Positions 9,408 through 17,519 of a stretch of DNA of 64,000 nt are shown piece by piece. A program made the position numbers and the translations under genes. The notes beneath the pieces are model-generated. The model ran no database searches. It was not told the DNA's origin and saw nothing but the letters and a program-made list of their open reading frames with translations. The stretch covers positions 2,046,001 to 2,110,000 of the forward strand of contig NZ_JAQIIX010000002.1 of assembly GCF_036946495.1 (NCBI RefSeq), written 5' to 3'. The DNA comes from Mycolicibacterium neoaurum. GTDB taxonomy: Bacteria > Actinomycetota > Actinomycetes > Mycobacteriales > Mycobacteriaceae. The stretch's first letter is position 1; each line of letters opens with the position of its first letter.

Positions 9408-9437
9408 GTGGGCCCCGCTCACCAGAGCGGGGCCCAC
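9408..9437 (-). terminator. Terminator hairpin downstream of the GjpA-like gene
   Basis: Perfect 13-bp GC-rich stem (9408-9420 with 9425-9437) and a 4-nt loop, 20 bp past the stop of the minus-strand porin gene. It may act in both directions. Confidence 0.75.
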
Positions 9438-9457
9438 GAGTCGTGACGGCGCGGTGG

Positions 9458-10825
9458 TTATGCCGCGGCGCCGGAAGGCTCGCTTGCAGATGTGCTACCG
9501 CCGGCATCGGAGGTGCTGCCGCCGGCGCCCGAAGTGGCGTTCTCCGAGCGGTTTTCGCGGCTGCTCGGCTGACCGGAGTCGGCGGACTCCGGCGTCTTGC
9601 TGCTGCGGGCGTTTCGGGTGCCGAGGTCGCCATCAGTGCTCTCAGTCGACGGAGACCGTAGATCCTGGTATCCGGATTCGCGCTCGGACTCGGCCTCGGT
9701 GTCGGTGGGCTCTGCCGAGAGGGACTCGGTCAGGTCGGGCACGGTCAGGTCGGGTGCGGTGATCTCCGGCTCGGTCAGGTCGGGTTCGGTGACCTCCGGT
9801 TCTGCTGCCAGCTGCTCGGTGGGAGTGGCGCCGTCGATTGCAGGTTGCTCGGCGCCGGGTTCGACGGCGGCGGAGCCTTGGGCACTTTCGGCGCCCTCCG
9901 CGCCCTCGGTGCGCAGGACCACCGTGGTCACGCTCGACTCGTCCGCAGGCAATGCCGAGGGGCCTTGATCTGCGACCCTTGCCGCCAGCGGCGTGGCCAT
10001 CGCCGTCGCCGGCGGTACCGCACCGAGCGCCTCGGCGATCGAGTTCATGGCTCTGAGGGCCATGTCGATCAACCCGTCGGGGCTCAGTAACCCCGCATTG
10101 AAGCCGAAGCCATTGAAGAAGGCGCCGACCATCGCGCCCGGCACACCGAATGCGTCGTTGATCGCACCCAGCCAGTCGCCGGTTTGTACGGCGTTCAAGA
10201 CGGATTGGAACTGGACCGCGGTGGCCTCGACGATGGCCGGCGGGATGGCGAGAGCGCCGAAGACCAGCCCAAGAGCGCCCTGTACCCCGGCCTCGACGGC
10301 ATTCGCGAAATTCTGCGCCATCGTGGAGGGAATTTCCATCAGATTGATCAGCGGGAAGGCGCTGAAGAGCAGGTATCCCGACACCGCTCCGTAGAGCGCG
10401 GGCAGACCATTGGTGATGTCACCGGCCAGGATCTGATCCCAGGCGTTCTTGAGGTTCATCGGAAGGCCGTTGGGATTGTCGAAGCGCAGGTTGTCGATCA
10501 ATGCGGTCACGGTCGATTGCAGCGCGGTGAAGGTCTGCTCGCCATAGCCGATTCCGTTCACGATCAGTTGGCGCAGGATGGGTGCGGGATTGGCCAGGTA
10601 GGCCTCGGCGAGCGCACCGCCGTTGGCGATCGCGGTGTTGATGATCTGCAACCATTGTTCGATCGGGTTGGTCGTCGCGCTGAGCGTCACCGCCGCTGTC
10701 GACACCGAACGCGCCAGTGGCTCCGCGATATCGGGCATCGGCTGAATGACCGGGGCGAACGCTATCGCGCCGGCACCAGCCACCGCAATGCCGATTTTCA
10801 AACGTGGTTGTACGGTCGCGCTCAT
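9458..10825 (-). CDS. gjpA: GjpA-family outer membrane porin-like protein
   Basis: 455-aa exported protein. The N-terminus MSATVQPRLKIGIAVAGAGA...PVIQPMPDI is typical of the actinobacterial family named after Gordonia jacobaea porin GjpA. A signal-like hydrophobic segment is followed by an Ala/Asn/Leu-rich domain of amphipathic helices to about residue 280. A long acidic, Glu/Pro/Ser-rich tail follows, with degenerate repeats of the EPDLTEPEITAPDLT type and a Gly/Ser end (GGSTSDAGGSTSA). The start is fixed by AGGAGA six bases upstream. Pore activity is shown only for the Gordonia protein. A MarR gene lies upstream in the same orientation. Confidence 0.75.
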   Translation of the reverse strand: MSATVQPRLKIGIAVAGAGAIAFAPVIQPMPDIAEPLARSVSTAAVTLSATTNPIEQWLQIINTAIANGGALAEAYLANPAPILRQLIVNGIGYGEQTFTALQSTVTALIDNLRFDNPNGLPMNLKNAWDQILAGDITNGLPALYGAVSGYLLFSAFPLINLMEIPSTMAQNFANAVEAGVQGALGLVFGALAIPPAIVEATAVQFQSVLNAVQTGDWLGAINDAFGVPGAMVGAFFNGFGFNAGLLSPDGLIDMALRAMNSIAEALGAVPPATAMATPLAARVADQGPSALPADESSVTTVVLRTEGAEGAESAQGSAAVEPGAEQPAIDGATPTEQLAAEPEVTEPDLTEPEITAPDLTVPDLTESLSAEPTDTEAESERESGYQDLRSPSTESTDGDLGTRNARSSKTPESADSGQPSSRENRSENATSGAGGSTSDAGGSTSASEPSGAAA

Positions 10826-11199
10826 GCATTCTCCTGGTAATTGTCGGGCTAGTTAGCTGGAAGTTACCTGAGAAACTCAGCGACCAGTAGGGAATGGACA
10901 TATCCCTAATGCTAACTGCAATGAGCAAAATGAATCTGAAGGAAAACGCCAGTTGATAACCGGTATAATAGCTCAGTGGCAAATTCTTTACGTGTGTCAG
11001 TTACTTACCGAAAAACAACTAAATCTGCTTAATTAAGCACAGCAAGTATTTGCACTAAATTCCGCCCCGCGGTTTGCATTTTGGTCGCCCAGAATGGGAC
11101 GCCGTGCGGTGCTCGATCATGGCCACCCCGAGGGTGCCGCGCACGGGGGAGGGGACGCCGCGGGTCGTGCGTCAGCTCGGTGGTGTCCGTGCGGACGTG
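10826..11199. promoter_or_regulatory. AT-rich intergenic region with gjpA promoter
   Basis: 374 bp with no gene that I can support. On the minus strand TATTAT (10965-10970) is the best -10 for the porin, implying a leader of about 130 nt. Inverted repeats lie in the leader: CTGAG-AAA-CTCAG (10868-10880) and TAGGGA-N9-TCCCTA (10888-10908). A 14-bp palindrome lies further upstream. The base composition is clearly lower in GC than the flanking genes. Confidence 0.5.
11026..11039. promoter_or_regulatory. 14-bp perfect palindrome, possible MarR operator
   Basis: TGCTTAATTAAGCA is perfectly self-complementary and lies about 55 bp upstream of the predicted gjpA -10, with a MarR gene beyond it. Function inferred. 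Confidence 0.4.
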
Positions 11200-11685
11200 T
11201 CAGTGTGGGTAGGATTCCAACTCGCGCAGATGTTCCAGATGCTCTTGCTGGAGTGCGATGGTGCGATTGAGGAACTCGACGACAAAGGCGATCTCCGGCG
11301 CGTCGTAATCGCTGGCCAGCAGCTTTCCGCCACGGTCGAGTAGCGGGTGGAGGAGTTCGGAGATCCGGCGCGCTGCCAGGTCGGTGGCCAGCACGATGAC
11401 CCGCCGCCGATCGGTGGGATGCAGCGACCGGCTGACGTAACCCATCTTCTCCAGGCGGTTGAGCACGATCGTGGTGCCCGCCGCGGTGAGGCCGAGCCTG
11501 TCGGCCAGTATTCCCGGGGTCATGGACTTCTCGCCGGCCAAGATGATGAGTTCGAGGGCCCGTCGATCCGTCTGGTTCACCCCGAGCACCCGAACCAGTT
11601 CGCGTGCCAAGTCGTCGATGGTCCCGAGGAGCGATTCCATGGTCGTCCTCAGGTCCGCGGAGATCCGCGTCAGTTCCGTTGCCAT
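11200..11685 (-). CDS. MarR family transcriptional regulator
   Basis: 161-aa winged-helix regulator. The wHTH core is LGVNQTDRRALELIILAG...MTPGILADRLGLTAAGTTIVLNRLEKMGYVSR, with the wing DRR residues in HPTDRRRVIV. The helices around it form the MarR dimer domain, and the C-terminus QQEHLEHLRELES is helical. The ATG behind GGGGGAGG was chosen; an in-frame start 69 bp further upstream lacks a ribosome binding site. It sits upstream of the porin gene in the same orientation and could control it or itself. Ligand unknown. Confidence 0.85.
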   Translation of the reverse strand: MATELTRISADLRTTMESLLGTIDDLARELVRVLGVNQTDRRALELIILAGEKSMTPGILADRLGLTAAGTTIVLNRLEKMGYVSRSLHPTDRRRVIVLATDLAARRISELLHPLLDRGGKLLASDYDAPEIAFVVEFLNRTIALQQEHLEHLRELESYPH

Positions 11686-12097
11686 CGGACGAAAAGACCT
11701 CCCCCGGTGTGGTCTTGGCTCCATTCTTACGGACGTCGATCGCACGCTGGACATCCCGTGGACCGAGCCCTTGTTTTCGATCGTGACGGATTGTGACTAT
11801 ACCGATGTACCGGTGCCTCGAGGGGCGAATATCGGCGCTTTGCTTCCGCTTTGCTCCAGCCATCGTCGATATATCCTTGCCAACAACGTATCTCGATGCC
11901 ATCAGATGGGATCAGCTGGCGTTCAGCTCGATTGACGCACGTTGCTGCTCACACACGTCGGCAAGCCCGACGGTTGTGTCGTGGTGCGGAACGCCTGGTC
12001 CGCACCGATTACCTAACCGCGGAATATAACGAAGAGCAGAAAACTAATTGGAGAAAGGCTTTGAATCGACTTCGAGCGCGCCAATGCCGCGGGCGTT
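11686..12097. other. Intergenic region without a supported gene
   Basis: About 410 bp between two minus-strand genes. The right part is the 3' side of the FAH-family gene and the left part carries the MarR promoter. Short frames on either strand lack ribosome binding sites and coding bias. Composition is lower in GC than the surrounding genes. Confidence 0.5.
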
Positions 12098-13003
12098 CTA
12101 GGTGATGACATGCTCGATCCGGCCGATGCCGTCGAGAGTGAGCGTCAGCGTGTCGCCGGGACGCAACCAGTGGCCGGTCTCCATGCCGGAGCCACCGGTC
12201 AGGGTCCCGGTGGCGAACAGTTCGCCGGCATGCAGCTGTTCCGAGCGCGACGCGTGGGCCAGGACTTCGCCGATCCCGTGCGCCATGCCTGCGCTTCGGA
12301 CGATGCTGACGGTTGCACCGTTGACGGCGACCGATCCGGTGAGCGCGTCGATGCGTGGCAGTACCTCATCGGCGGTGACGGCGGTATCCGACATCGAGCT
12401 CAGGAAATGCTTGGACTTCTGGGGGCCGAATCCGCTGTCCATCTCGGCGCGCTGGACATCGCGCGCGCTGAAGTCGTTGACGACGACAAAGGCACCGATC
12501 GCCCGTTCGGCTTCGGCGGGCGTGGCGTCGAGCAACGGGGCTGACAAGACGAACCCGAGCTCCAATTCGAAGTCGAGCGCGTCGGAGTAACTCGGTGTTC
12601 CGACCGGCGTGCCGGTCGGAACAAAGGTCTGGGCATTGCCCATGTAATAGATCGGCTGGCGATAGAACAGCGGCTTGGGCCGAAGCTGTGGAGCGGGGCG
12701 GCCGGTGACCTTCTCGTATGTCGCCGCGGCCCGGTGTAGACCGGGATGGAAACGGCGGATCAGACCTCGGGCGGCATCGATGTTGTGCTGTTCGTACAGC
12801 ATGAAGTCGCGGAAGGACAGCGGCTGGAACGGCAGCAGATGTGGGCTGTTCCGAAGGTGCCGGTCAGCCTGCTCGGCTTCCCAATCGGCGTCGAACACCC
12901 GCCCGCCCAGTGCGGCGCTGCTCGACGCCGGCCGCCAGTCACCCTCGGAGGAAAGGAATTCGATCTGAAGGCCGGACGGGGTGCGGGTGCGACGCAGTTT
13001 CAC
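12098..13003 (-). CDS. Fumarylacetoacetate hydrolase (FAH) family protein
   Basis: 301-aa FAH-fold enzyme: divalent-metal-dependent hydrolase, decarboxylase or isomerase acting on 2,4-dioxo or 2-oxo acids from aromatic catabolism. The metal ligands appear in ALDFELELGFVL (E-x-E) with the later D in VVNDFSARDVQ, followed by KSKHFLSSM and GTLTGGSG. The C-terminal RPGDTLTLTLDGIGRIEHVI is typical. GTG start: TAGGAT (13011-13016) stands seven bases upstream, indicating a leaderless mRNA. It is divergent from an FAD oxidoreductase. The exact substrate cannot be read from sequence. Confidence 0.85.
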   Translation of the reverse strand: MKLRRTRTPSGLQIEFLSSEGDWRPASSSAALGGRVFDADWEAEQADRHLRNSPHLLPFQPLSFRDFMLYEQHNIDAARGLIRRFHPGLHRAAATYEKVTGRPAPQLRPKPLFYRQPIYYMGNAQTFVPTGTPVGTPSYSDALDFELELGFVLSAPLLDATPAEAERAIGAFVVVNDFSARDVQRAEMDSGFGPQKSKHFLSSMSDTAVTADEVLPRIDALTGSVAVNGATVSIVRSAGMAHGIGEVLAHASRSEQLHAGELFATGTLTGGSGMETGHWLRPGDTLTLTLDGIGRIEHVIT

Positions 13004-13010
13004 CTCCGCG

Positions 13011-13016
13011 ATCCTA
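13011..13016 (-). promoter_or_regulatory. -10 element of leaderless FAH-family gene
   Basis: TAGGAT on the minus strand, seven bases before the GTG start. Confidence 0.5.
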
Positions 13017-13110
13017 CAAAAAACGCCACCCGGCCCCGGACCGACGATTTGTCGCGAACTCTCCGCGGTTTATCACGACAACACGCGGCGCAGGCAGCCA
13101 AGATGGCGCT

Positions 13111-14217
13111 ATGAGGCGTGTGGTGGTCGCCGGTCTGGGCGACGCGGGCGTGCTGACCGCGATCAAGCTGGCGAAGCATTTCGACGTCGTCGGCGTCTCG
13201 TCGAAGCCCGGTGTGGTCAGTGGCCAGGAGCTGGGGATCCGCCTGGCCCGTCCAGAGGAGTGGGCTCGGCACTATTGGATCGATTTCCACCGATACCGAG
13301 CGCTCGACCCGGTACGCACGGTGCACGGCACCCTCACAGGGGTTGACCTGGGCGCACGCACCGTGTCCGTCGATACCGGTGCGGCGACCATCATCGAGCC
13401 CTATGACGCGCTGGTCATCGCTACCGGCGTGCGCAACGGCTTCTGGCGGCAGCCGCGACGGCAGTCCAACGATCAGATCGATGCCGAGCTGCGCACCGCC
13501 CATGCGCGGTTCGCCGCGGCGTCGACCATCGCGGTACTCGGCGGGGGTGCGGCCGCGGTCAGCGCGGCGGCCAACCTGGCCGCAGCACTCCCCAGGGCAC
13601 GCGTCGCGCTCTACTTTCCCGGCGACCGCGCGCTGCCCCAGCATCACGAGCGGGTGTGGCGCCGGGTACAGCGCCGACTGCTCGACACGGGCGTCGCGCT
13701 GCATCCCCATCATCGCGCTGTGGTGCCAGAGGGTTTCCAGTGCGACGAGATCACCAGCGGGGCTGTCCGATTCAGTACCGGCCAGCCGGAGGTGCATGCC
13801 GATGCCGTGCTGTGGGCGATCGGTCGGGTGCGGCCGAACACCGGATGGCTACCCGCCGAAGTGCTCGACGAGGCCGGTTTCGTTGAGGTCACCGATCAGC
13901 TCCAGGTCCCCGGGCACCCGGAGATCTTCGCCATCGGTGATGTCGCGGCCAGCGATCCGCTGCGGTCCTCGGCGCGCAACCGTGCCGACGGGCTGGTCGC
14001 CCACAATGTCCGGGTCCAGCTCGACCGGCGCGGTACCCCGCGCCGGTTCCGGCCGGCGACGCGACGGTGGGGCTCGGTGCTCGGCGCGCAACCCGACGGC
14101 CTTGAGGTTTTCACCCCGACCGGGCGCGCGTTCCGATTCCCGGCCTGGTCGATCGAGCGCGTGCTTCAGCCGTGGATCGTCAAGCGGGGCATCTACGGCG
14201 GCGTCCGCGACCGGTGA
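13111..14217 (+). CDS. FAD-dependent pyridine nucleotide-disulphide oxidoreductase (Ndh-2/AIF-like)
   Basis: 368-aa flavoprotein with two dinucleotide folds: VVVAGLGDAGVLTAIKL at the N-terminus (FAD, slightly degenerate GxGxxG) and TIAVLGGGAAAVSAAANLA (NAD(P)H). The ATG motif YDALVIATGVRNGF and the C-terminal FAIGDVAA site for the FAD ribityl chain follow. There are no redox-active CxxC cysteines, so it resembles type II NADH dehydrogenases or FSP1-like quinone reductases more than thiol reductases. No membrane helix is obvious. Physiological acceptor unknown. Confidence 0.8.
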   Translation: MRRVVVAGLGDAGVLTAIKLAKHFDVVGVSSKPGVVSGQELGIRLARPEEWARHYWIDFHRYRALDPVRTVHGTLTGVDLGARTVSVDTGAATIIEPYDALVIATGVRNGFWRQPRRQSNDQIDAELRTAHARFAAASTIAVLGGGAAAVSAAANLAAALPRARVALYFPGDRALPQHHERVWRRVQRRLLDTGVALHPHHRAVVPEGFQCDEITSGAVRFSTGQPEVHADAVLWAIGRVRPNTGWLPAEVLDEAGFVEVTDQLQVPGHPEIFAIGDVAASDPLRSSARNRADGLVAHNVRVQLDRRGTPRRFRPATRRWGSVLGAQPDGLEVFTPTGRAFRFPAWSIERVLQPWIVKRGIYGGVRDR

Positions 14218-14248
14218 GCGGCTGGGGCCGGATCCTGGACCTAGGCGA

Positions 14249-14254
14249 TAGCCT
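14249..14254 (+). promoter_or_regulatory. -10 element of leaderless histidine kinase operon
   Basis: TAGCCT with a 6-nt gap to the GTG start of the kinase and no ribosome binding site. Confidence 0.5.
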
Positions 14255-14260
14255 GATCGC

Positions 14261-15340
14261 GTGCACCGCCTGCTGCTCCGGAGTGTGCCACTGGTGTTGA
14301 CGCCGGTGCTGCTGGCGGTGAGCACATTTCCCGGGCAGTTCCGTGTCTCGTTGCCCTTCTGGCTACTGGCCTGCACATCGGCGGTGGTGTTTGTCTGCGG
14401 TGAGCGCTGGCCGTTGCCGGTGTCGCTGATCCTGTCGGTACTCGCGGTACCCATGTTCGCCGATCAAGCCTGGGGCTTGTCTGGACTGGTCCCCTATCTC
14501 GGTGCGATCGCCCTGGCCGACCTGACCGCCCGGGTGGACAACAACCGGGTCGTGGCGCTGGCAGGTGCGGCCTGGCTGGCCGCGCTGCTGCTCGGTGTGG
14601 AGCTCGATGACCACGCCCAGCGCTGGGGTGCGGCCGATCTGACCACGGTGGCAGCGGCTTTGGGGCTTCCCCTGCTGCTGGGCCTGTATCTGCGCAGCCA
14701 ACGTCAGATGCGGGCGACCGCCCAATCGCAGGTCCGTGCCCAGGAGCGCACCGCGATGGCCCGCGAACTGCATGACCTCGTCGCGCATCACATGGCATCG
14801 ATCGTTGTGCGCACCGGAGCCGCTGAACACGTGATCGATGGTGCCGACCCGCGGGTCGTCGAGGTACTCGGCGACGTGCACCGGACGGCCGCGGACGCGC
14901 TGGCCGATATCCGCAGATGGCAGAGCGCGCTGCGCGACCCAGACCTGCACGAGGTTGCCATGGTGGAACCCGAAGCACTGTGGAGTGAGATCGACGCCGC
15001 AATAGAACGCTCCCGCGCCGCGGGTTTCGCGGTGACCGCCGATATCGACCGGGACGGCACAGGTCTGGATGCGATGGCCAGGCTCACGGTGCTACGAGTG
15101 ATCCAAGAATCGCTGACCAATGTGATGAAACATGCCGAACCCGTCGGCCCGGTGACGCTGAGTGTGACACGACGCGATGGTGGCATCGACATCCGAGTGG
15201 ACAACCTCGGTGGTGACGAATCGGCGGGTGGGCTGGGGATTGTCGGGATGTCGGAGCGGCTGGCACTCATGGGCGGTGATTTCCGCGCCGGTCGCGGTGA
15301 GCGGGGATGGGAGGTGCGGGCATGGTTACCCGTGTCGTGA
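14261..15340 (+). CDS. NarL-type sensor histidine kinase
   Basis: 359-aa membrane kinase. The N-terminal ~145 residues form about six hydrophobic segments with no large external domain, suggesting sensing in the membrane. HisKA_3 follows with the phospho-acceptor H171 in MARELHDLVAHH. The ATPase domain has the N-box VIQESLTNVMKHA and G-box GLGIVGMSERLALMGG. It partners the overlapping downstream regulator. In M. tuberculosis a kinase of this type (Rv0845) lies near narL and mmcO; here kinase, regulator and multicopper oxidase are adjacent, so a redox or copper signal is plausible (inference). Confidence 0.9.
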   Translation: MHRLLLRSVPLVLTPVLLAVSTFPGQFRVSLPFWLLACTSAVVFVCGERWPLPVSLILSVLAVPMFADQAWGLSGLVPYLGAIALADLTARVDNNRVVALAGAAWLAALLLGVELDDHAQRWGAADLTTVAAALGLPLLLGLYLRSQRQMRATAQSQVRAQERTAMARELHDLVAHHMASIVVRTGAAEHVIDGADPRVVEVLGDVHRTAADALADIRRWQSALRDPDLHEVAMVEPEALWSEIDAAIERSRAAGFAVTADIDRDGTGLDAMARLTVLRVIQESLTNVMKHAEPVGPVTLSVTRRDGGIDIRVDNLGGDESAGGLGIVGMSERLALMGGDFRAGRGERGWEVRAWLPVS

Positions 15341-15957
15341 TCGCCGACGACCAGCGCCTGGTACGAGCGGGTCTGCGGATGCTCTGCGATTCGACCGAGG
15401 ACATCGAGGTGGTCGCGGAAGCCTCCGATGGGGCGCAGGCCGTCCGTGCCACCGCTGAACTGATGCCGGACGTCGTGCTGATGGATCTCCGCATGCCAGG
15501 GGTGGACGGGATCACCGCAACCGAGCAGATCCGCTCGGCACGGGCCGATTCGAAGATCCTGGTGTTGACGACGTTTGATGATGACGAGCACCTTTACCCG
15601 GCGCTGGCCGCCGGCGCGTCGGGGTTTCTGGTCAAGGACACCGACCCGAGTGAACTGCTCACCGCGGTGCGACGGGTGGCCGCCGGGGAACTGGTGTTGT
15701 CGGCGCATGTGCTGCAACGCTTGGTAGTTCGGGCCGTCGATGCGCGGGGCGCCGCGGTGGTGGAACCGGTCGCGCTGACCGAGCGGGAGGAGGATGTGCT
15801 GCCGCTGGTGATCGAGGGTTTGTCCAATCAGGAGATCGCGGCACGCCTGCATCTGGGGGTGACGACGGTCAAGACCCATGTCGCGAACCTGATGACCAAG
15901 CTGGGCGCCCAGAATCGGGTACAGCTCGCGGTGTACGGGTATCAGCGCATGGAGTGA
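15322..15957 (+). CDS. NarL/FixJ-type response regulator
   Basis: 211-aa regulator: receiver domain with acidic pocket IADDQ, phospho-acceptor D55 in LMDLRMPG and the conserved Lys in FLVKD; LuxR-type HTH at about 145-195 (LTEREEDVLPLVIEGLSNQEIAARLHLGVTTVKTHVANLMTKL, given in part). Start ATG follows GGGAGG and overlaps the kinase gene by 19 bp, so the two are translationally coupled. The 3' end overlaps the convergent multicopper oxidase gene by 16 bp. Confidence 0.92.
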   Translation: MVTRVVIADDQRLVRAGLRMLCDSTEDIEVVAEASDGAQAVRATAELMPDVVLMDLRMPGVDGITATEQIRSARADSKILVLTTFDDDEHLYPALAAGASGFLVKDTDPSELLTAVRRVAAGELVLSAHVLQRLVVRAVDARGAAVVEPVALTEREEDVLPLVIEGLSNQEIAARLHLGVTTVKTHVANLMTKLGAQNRVQLAVYGYQRME

Positions 15958-17426
15958 CCCGGCATCGGGGTCGCCGGCGGACCCGCCGGCTGCTGCCCGG
16001 GGCCGAGGACGAGGAATTGTCCCATCATCCCCTGGTCCTCGTGCCAGGCGAGATGGCAGTGGTACATGTACGGCCATGTGGGATCGGTGTAGTCGGTGAA
16101 ACGGATGGCGATCCGTATCCGTTGTCCCGGTGCGACGTACACGGTGTCCTTGAAACCGGCCAGGTGTGCCGGTGGCGCGGAACCGTCGATGTCGATGATC
16201 CGGAACTGGGTGTCGTGGACGTGGAAGTTGTGCGGCCAGTTGTCGACGTTGCGCACGGTCCAGATCTCGTCGGTATCCACCATCGCGTGAAAATCGATGC
16301 GGTTCATGTCCATTCGATTGCGGTTGATCATGAACCATTGCAGGTCGAACTGCCGCCGCATCGTCGCCGCGTCATCGGGCAGCGCCGGTAACGCGGCCAA
16401 CGTCGCGGGTATTACCGGACTGCGACCGAGCGTGTCGTCGGCATGGATCGCCAGGACGGTGAAAGCATCGTCCACGCCGAAGCGGGCCGCTTCGTCAGCG
16501 GCCAGTCCGGCCCGGTTCTCGATGGGGAACGACTGCAGCGCAACGGATTCACCGGTCCGGAATCCGACGACGATCTCGGCGCGTTCCCCTGGGGAGAGCT
16601 GGACGCGGGAGGCCTCCACGGGAGCCGCCAACAGTCCACCGTCACCGGCGATGATTTGGAACCGGCGATCATCGCCGAACCCGAAATTGTACAGCCGGCC
16701 GCCCGACCCGTTGAGCAGACGCAACCGCACATGTTGCGTGGTCACCGAAAGGTGGGCGCCGGTAATGCCGTTGGTCAGGATCGTGTCACCGAGAAGTCCG
16801 ATATCGGTGGTGTCGGACTCGTCCAGCGCTCCCGCACCGGTGAACCTGCGGTCCTGGACGATCAGCGGGATATCGTCGATACCGTAGTCCCGCGGCAGTC
16901 CGTCGACGGCGTCGTCATCGATCAGGAACAGCCCGGCCAGTCCTCGGTAGATGTGTTTCTCGGTCGCACCGTGCGGGTGCGGGTGATACCAGAGCGTCGC
17001 CGCGGGTTGTTTTATCTCCCAACGGGGTTCCCAAGAGCCACCGGCAGGTACGGTCTGATGCGGCCCGCCGTCACACTGCGCGGGAACGTGCATGCCGTGC
17101 CAATGCACGGTGGTCGGCTCGGCCAACTCGTTCTGCACGCGTACCGCGACCCGTTCCCCACGGCGCGCGCGCAGCGTCGGGCCGAGGATGGACCCGTTGA
17201 ATCCCCAGGTCGCCGTCCGCACGCCCGGCTGTATCTCGGTGTGCCCGGACATCGCCCGCAACACGAAGATGCGGGTCCCGTCGACGACGGTGGACTCAGC
17301 CGGCGGCGGTATCGGTAGCGGACGCGTCGACCGCTCGGCGGCGGTGGTGCGCGAGCACCCCATGCTCAGGACGAGCGGGGCCGCGGCGAGACCGAACAGC
17401 AATTGTCGGCGGGTTGGTGAGAGCAC
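15942..17426 (-). CDS. mmcO: MmcO-like multicopper oxidase (lipoprotein)
   Basis: 494-aa three-domain laccase/CueO-type oxidase that oxidises toxic Cu(I) outside the cytoplasm. The twin-arginine-like TRRQLLFG and lipobox VLSMGC (C24) suggest a membrane-anchored exported protein. All four copper motifs are intact: HWHGMH (108-113), WYHPHPHG (146-153), HNFHVH (399-404) and HCHLAWHEDQGMM (456-468), the last with an axial Met. M. tuberculosis MmcO (Rv0846c) has the same layout. A GC hairpin inside its Pro-rich 3' end (15973-15990) may terminate the convergent regulator mRNA. GTG start. Confidence 0.88.
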   Translation of the reverse strand: MLSPTRRQLLFGLAAAPLVLSMGCSRTTAAERSTRPLPIPPPAESTVVDGTRIFVLRAMSGHTEIQPGVRTATWGFNGSILGPTLRARRGERVAVRVQNELAEPTTVHWHGMHVPAQCDGGPHQTVPAGGSWEPRWEIKQPAATLWYHPHPHGATEKHIYRGLAGLFLIDDDAVDGLPRDYGIDDIPLIVQDRRFTGAGALDESDTTDIGLLGDTILTNGITGAHLSVTTQHVRLRLLNGSGGRLYNFGFGDDRRFQIIAGDGGLLAAPVEASRVQLSPGERAEIVVGFRTGESVALQSFPIENRAGLAADEAARFGVDDAFTVLAIHADDTLGRSPVIPATLAALPALPDDAATMRRQFDLQWFMINRNRMDMNRIDFHAMVDTDEIWTVRNVDNWPHNFHVHDTQFRIIDIDGSAPPAHLAGFKDTVYVAPGQRIRIAIRFTDYTDPTWPYMYHCHLAWHEDQGMMGQFLVLGPGQQPAGPPATPMPGHSMR

Positions 17427-17519
17427 CCCCTGAGTCTTCGGAATCCGGCATCGGCTGTACTCAGTCGTCCGGTCCGAAGATCCGGTCCGCCAGCACCTTG
17501 TGTCGGTCGTGAATGTCTG

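Noticed and set aside
10419..10982. Minus-strand frame beginning MSIPYWSLSF after a TAGGGA box
   Set aside because: It runs out of phase through the GjpA-like coding sequence with Arg/Asp shadow composition.
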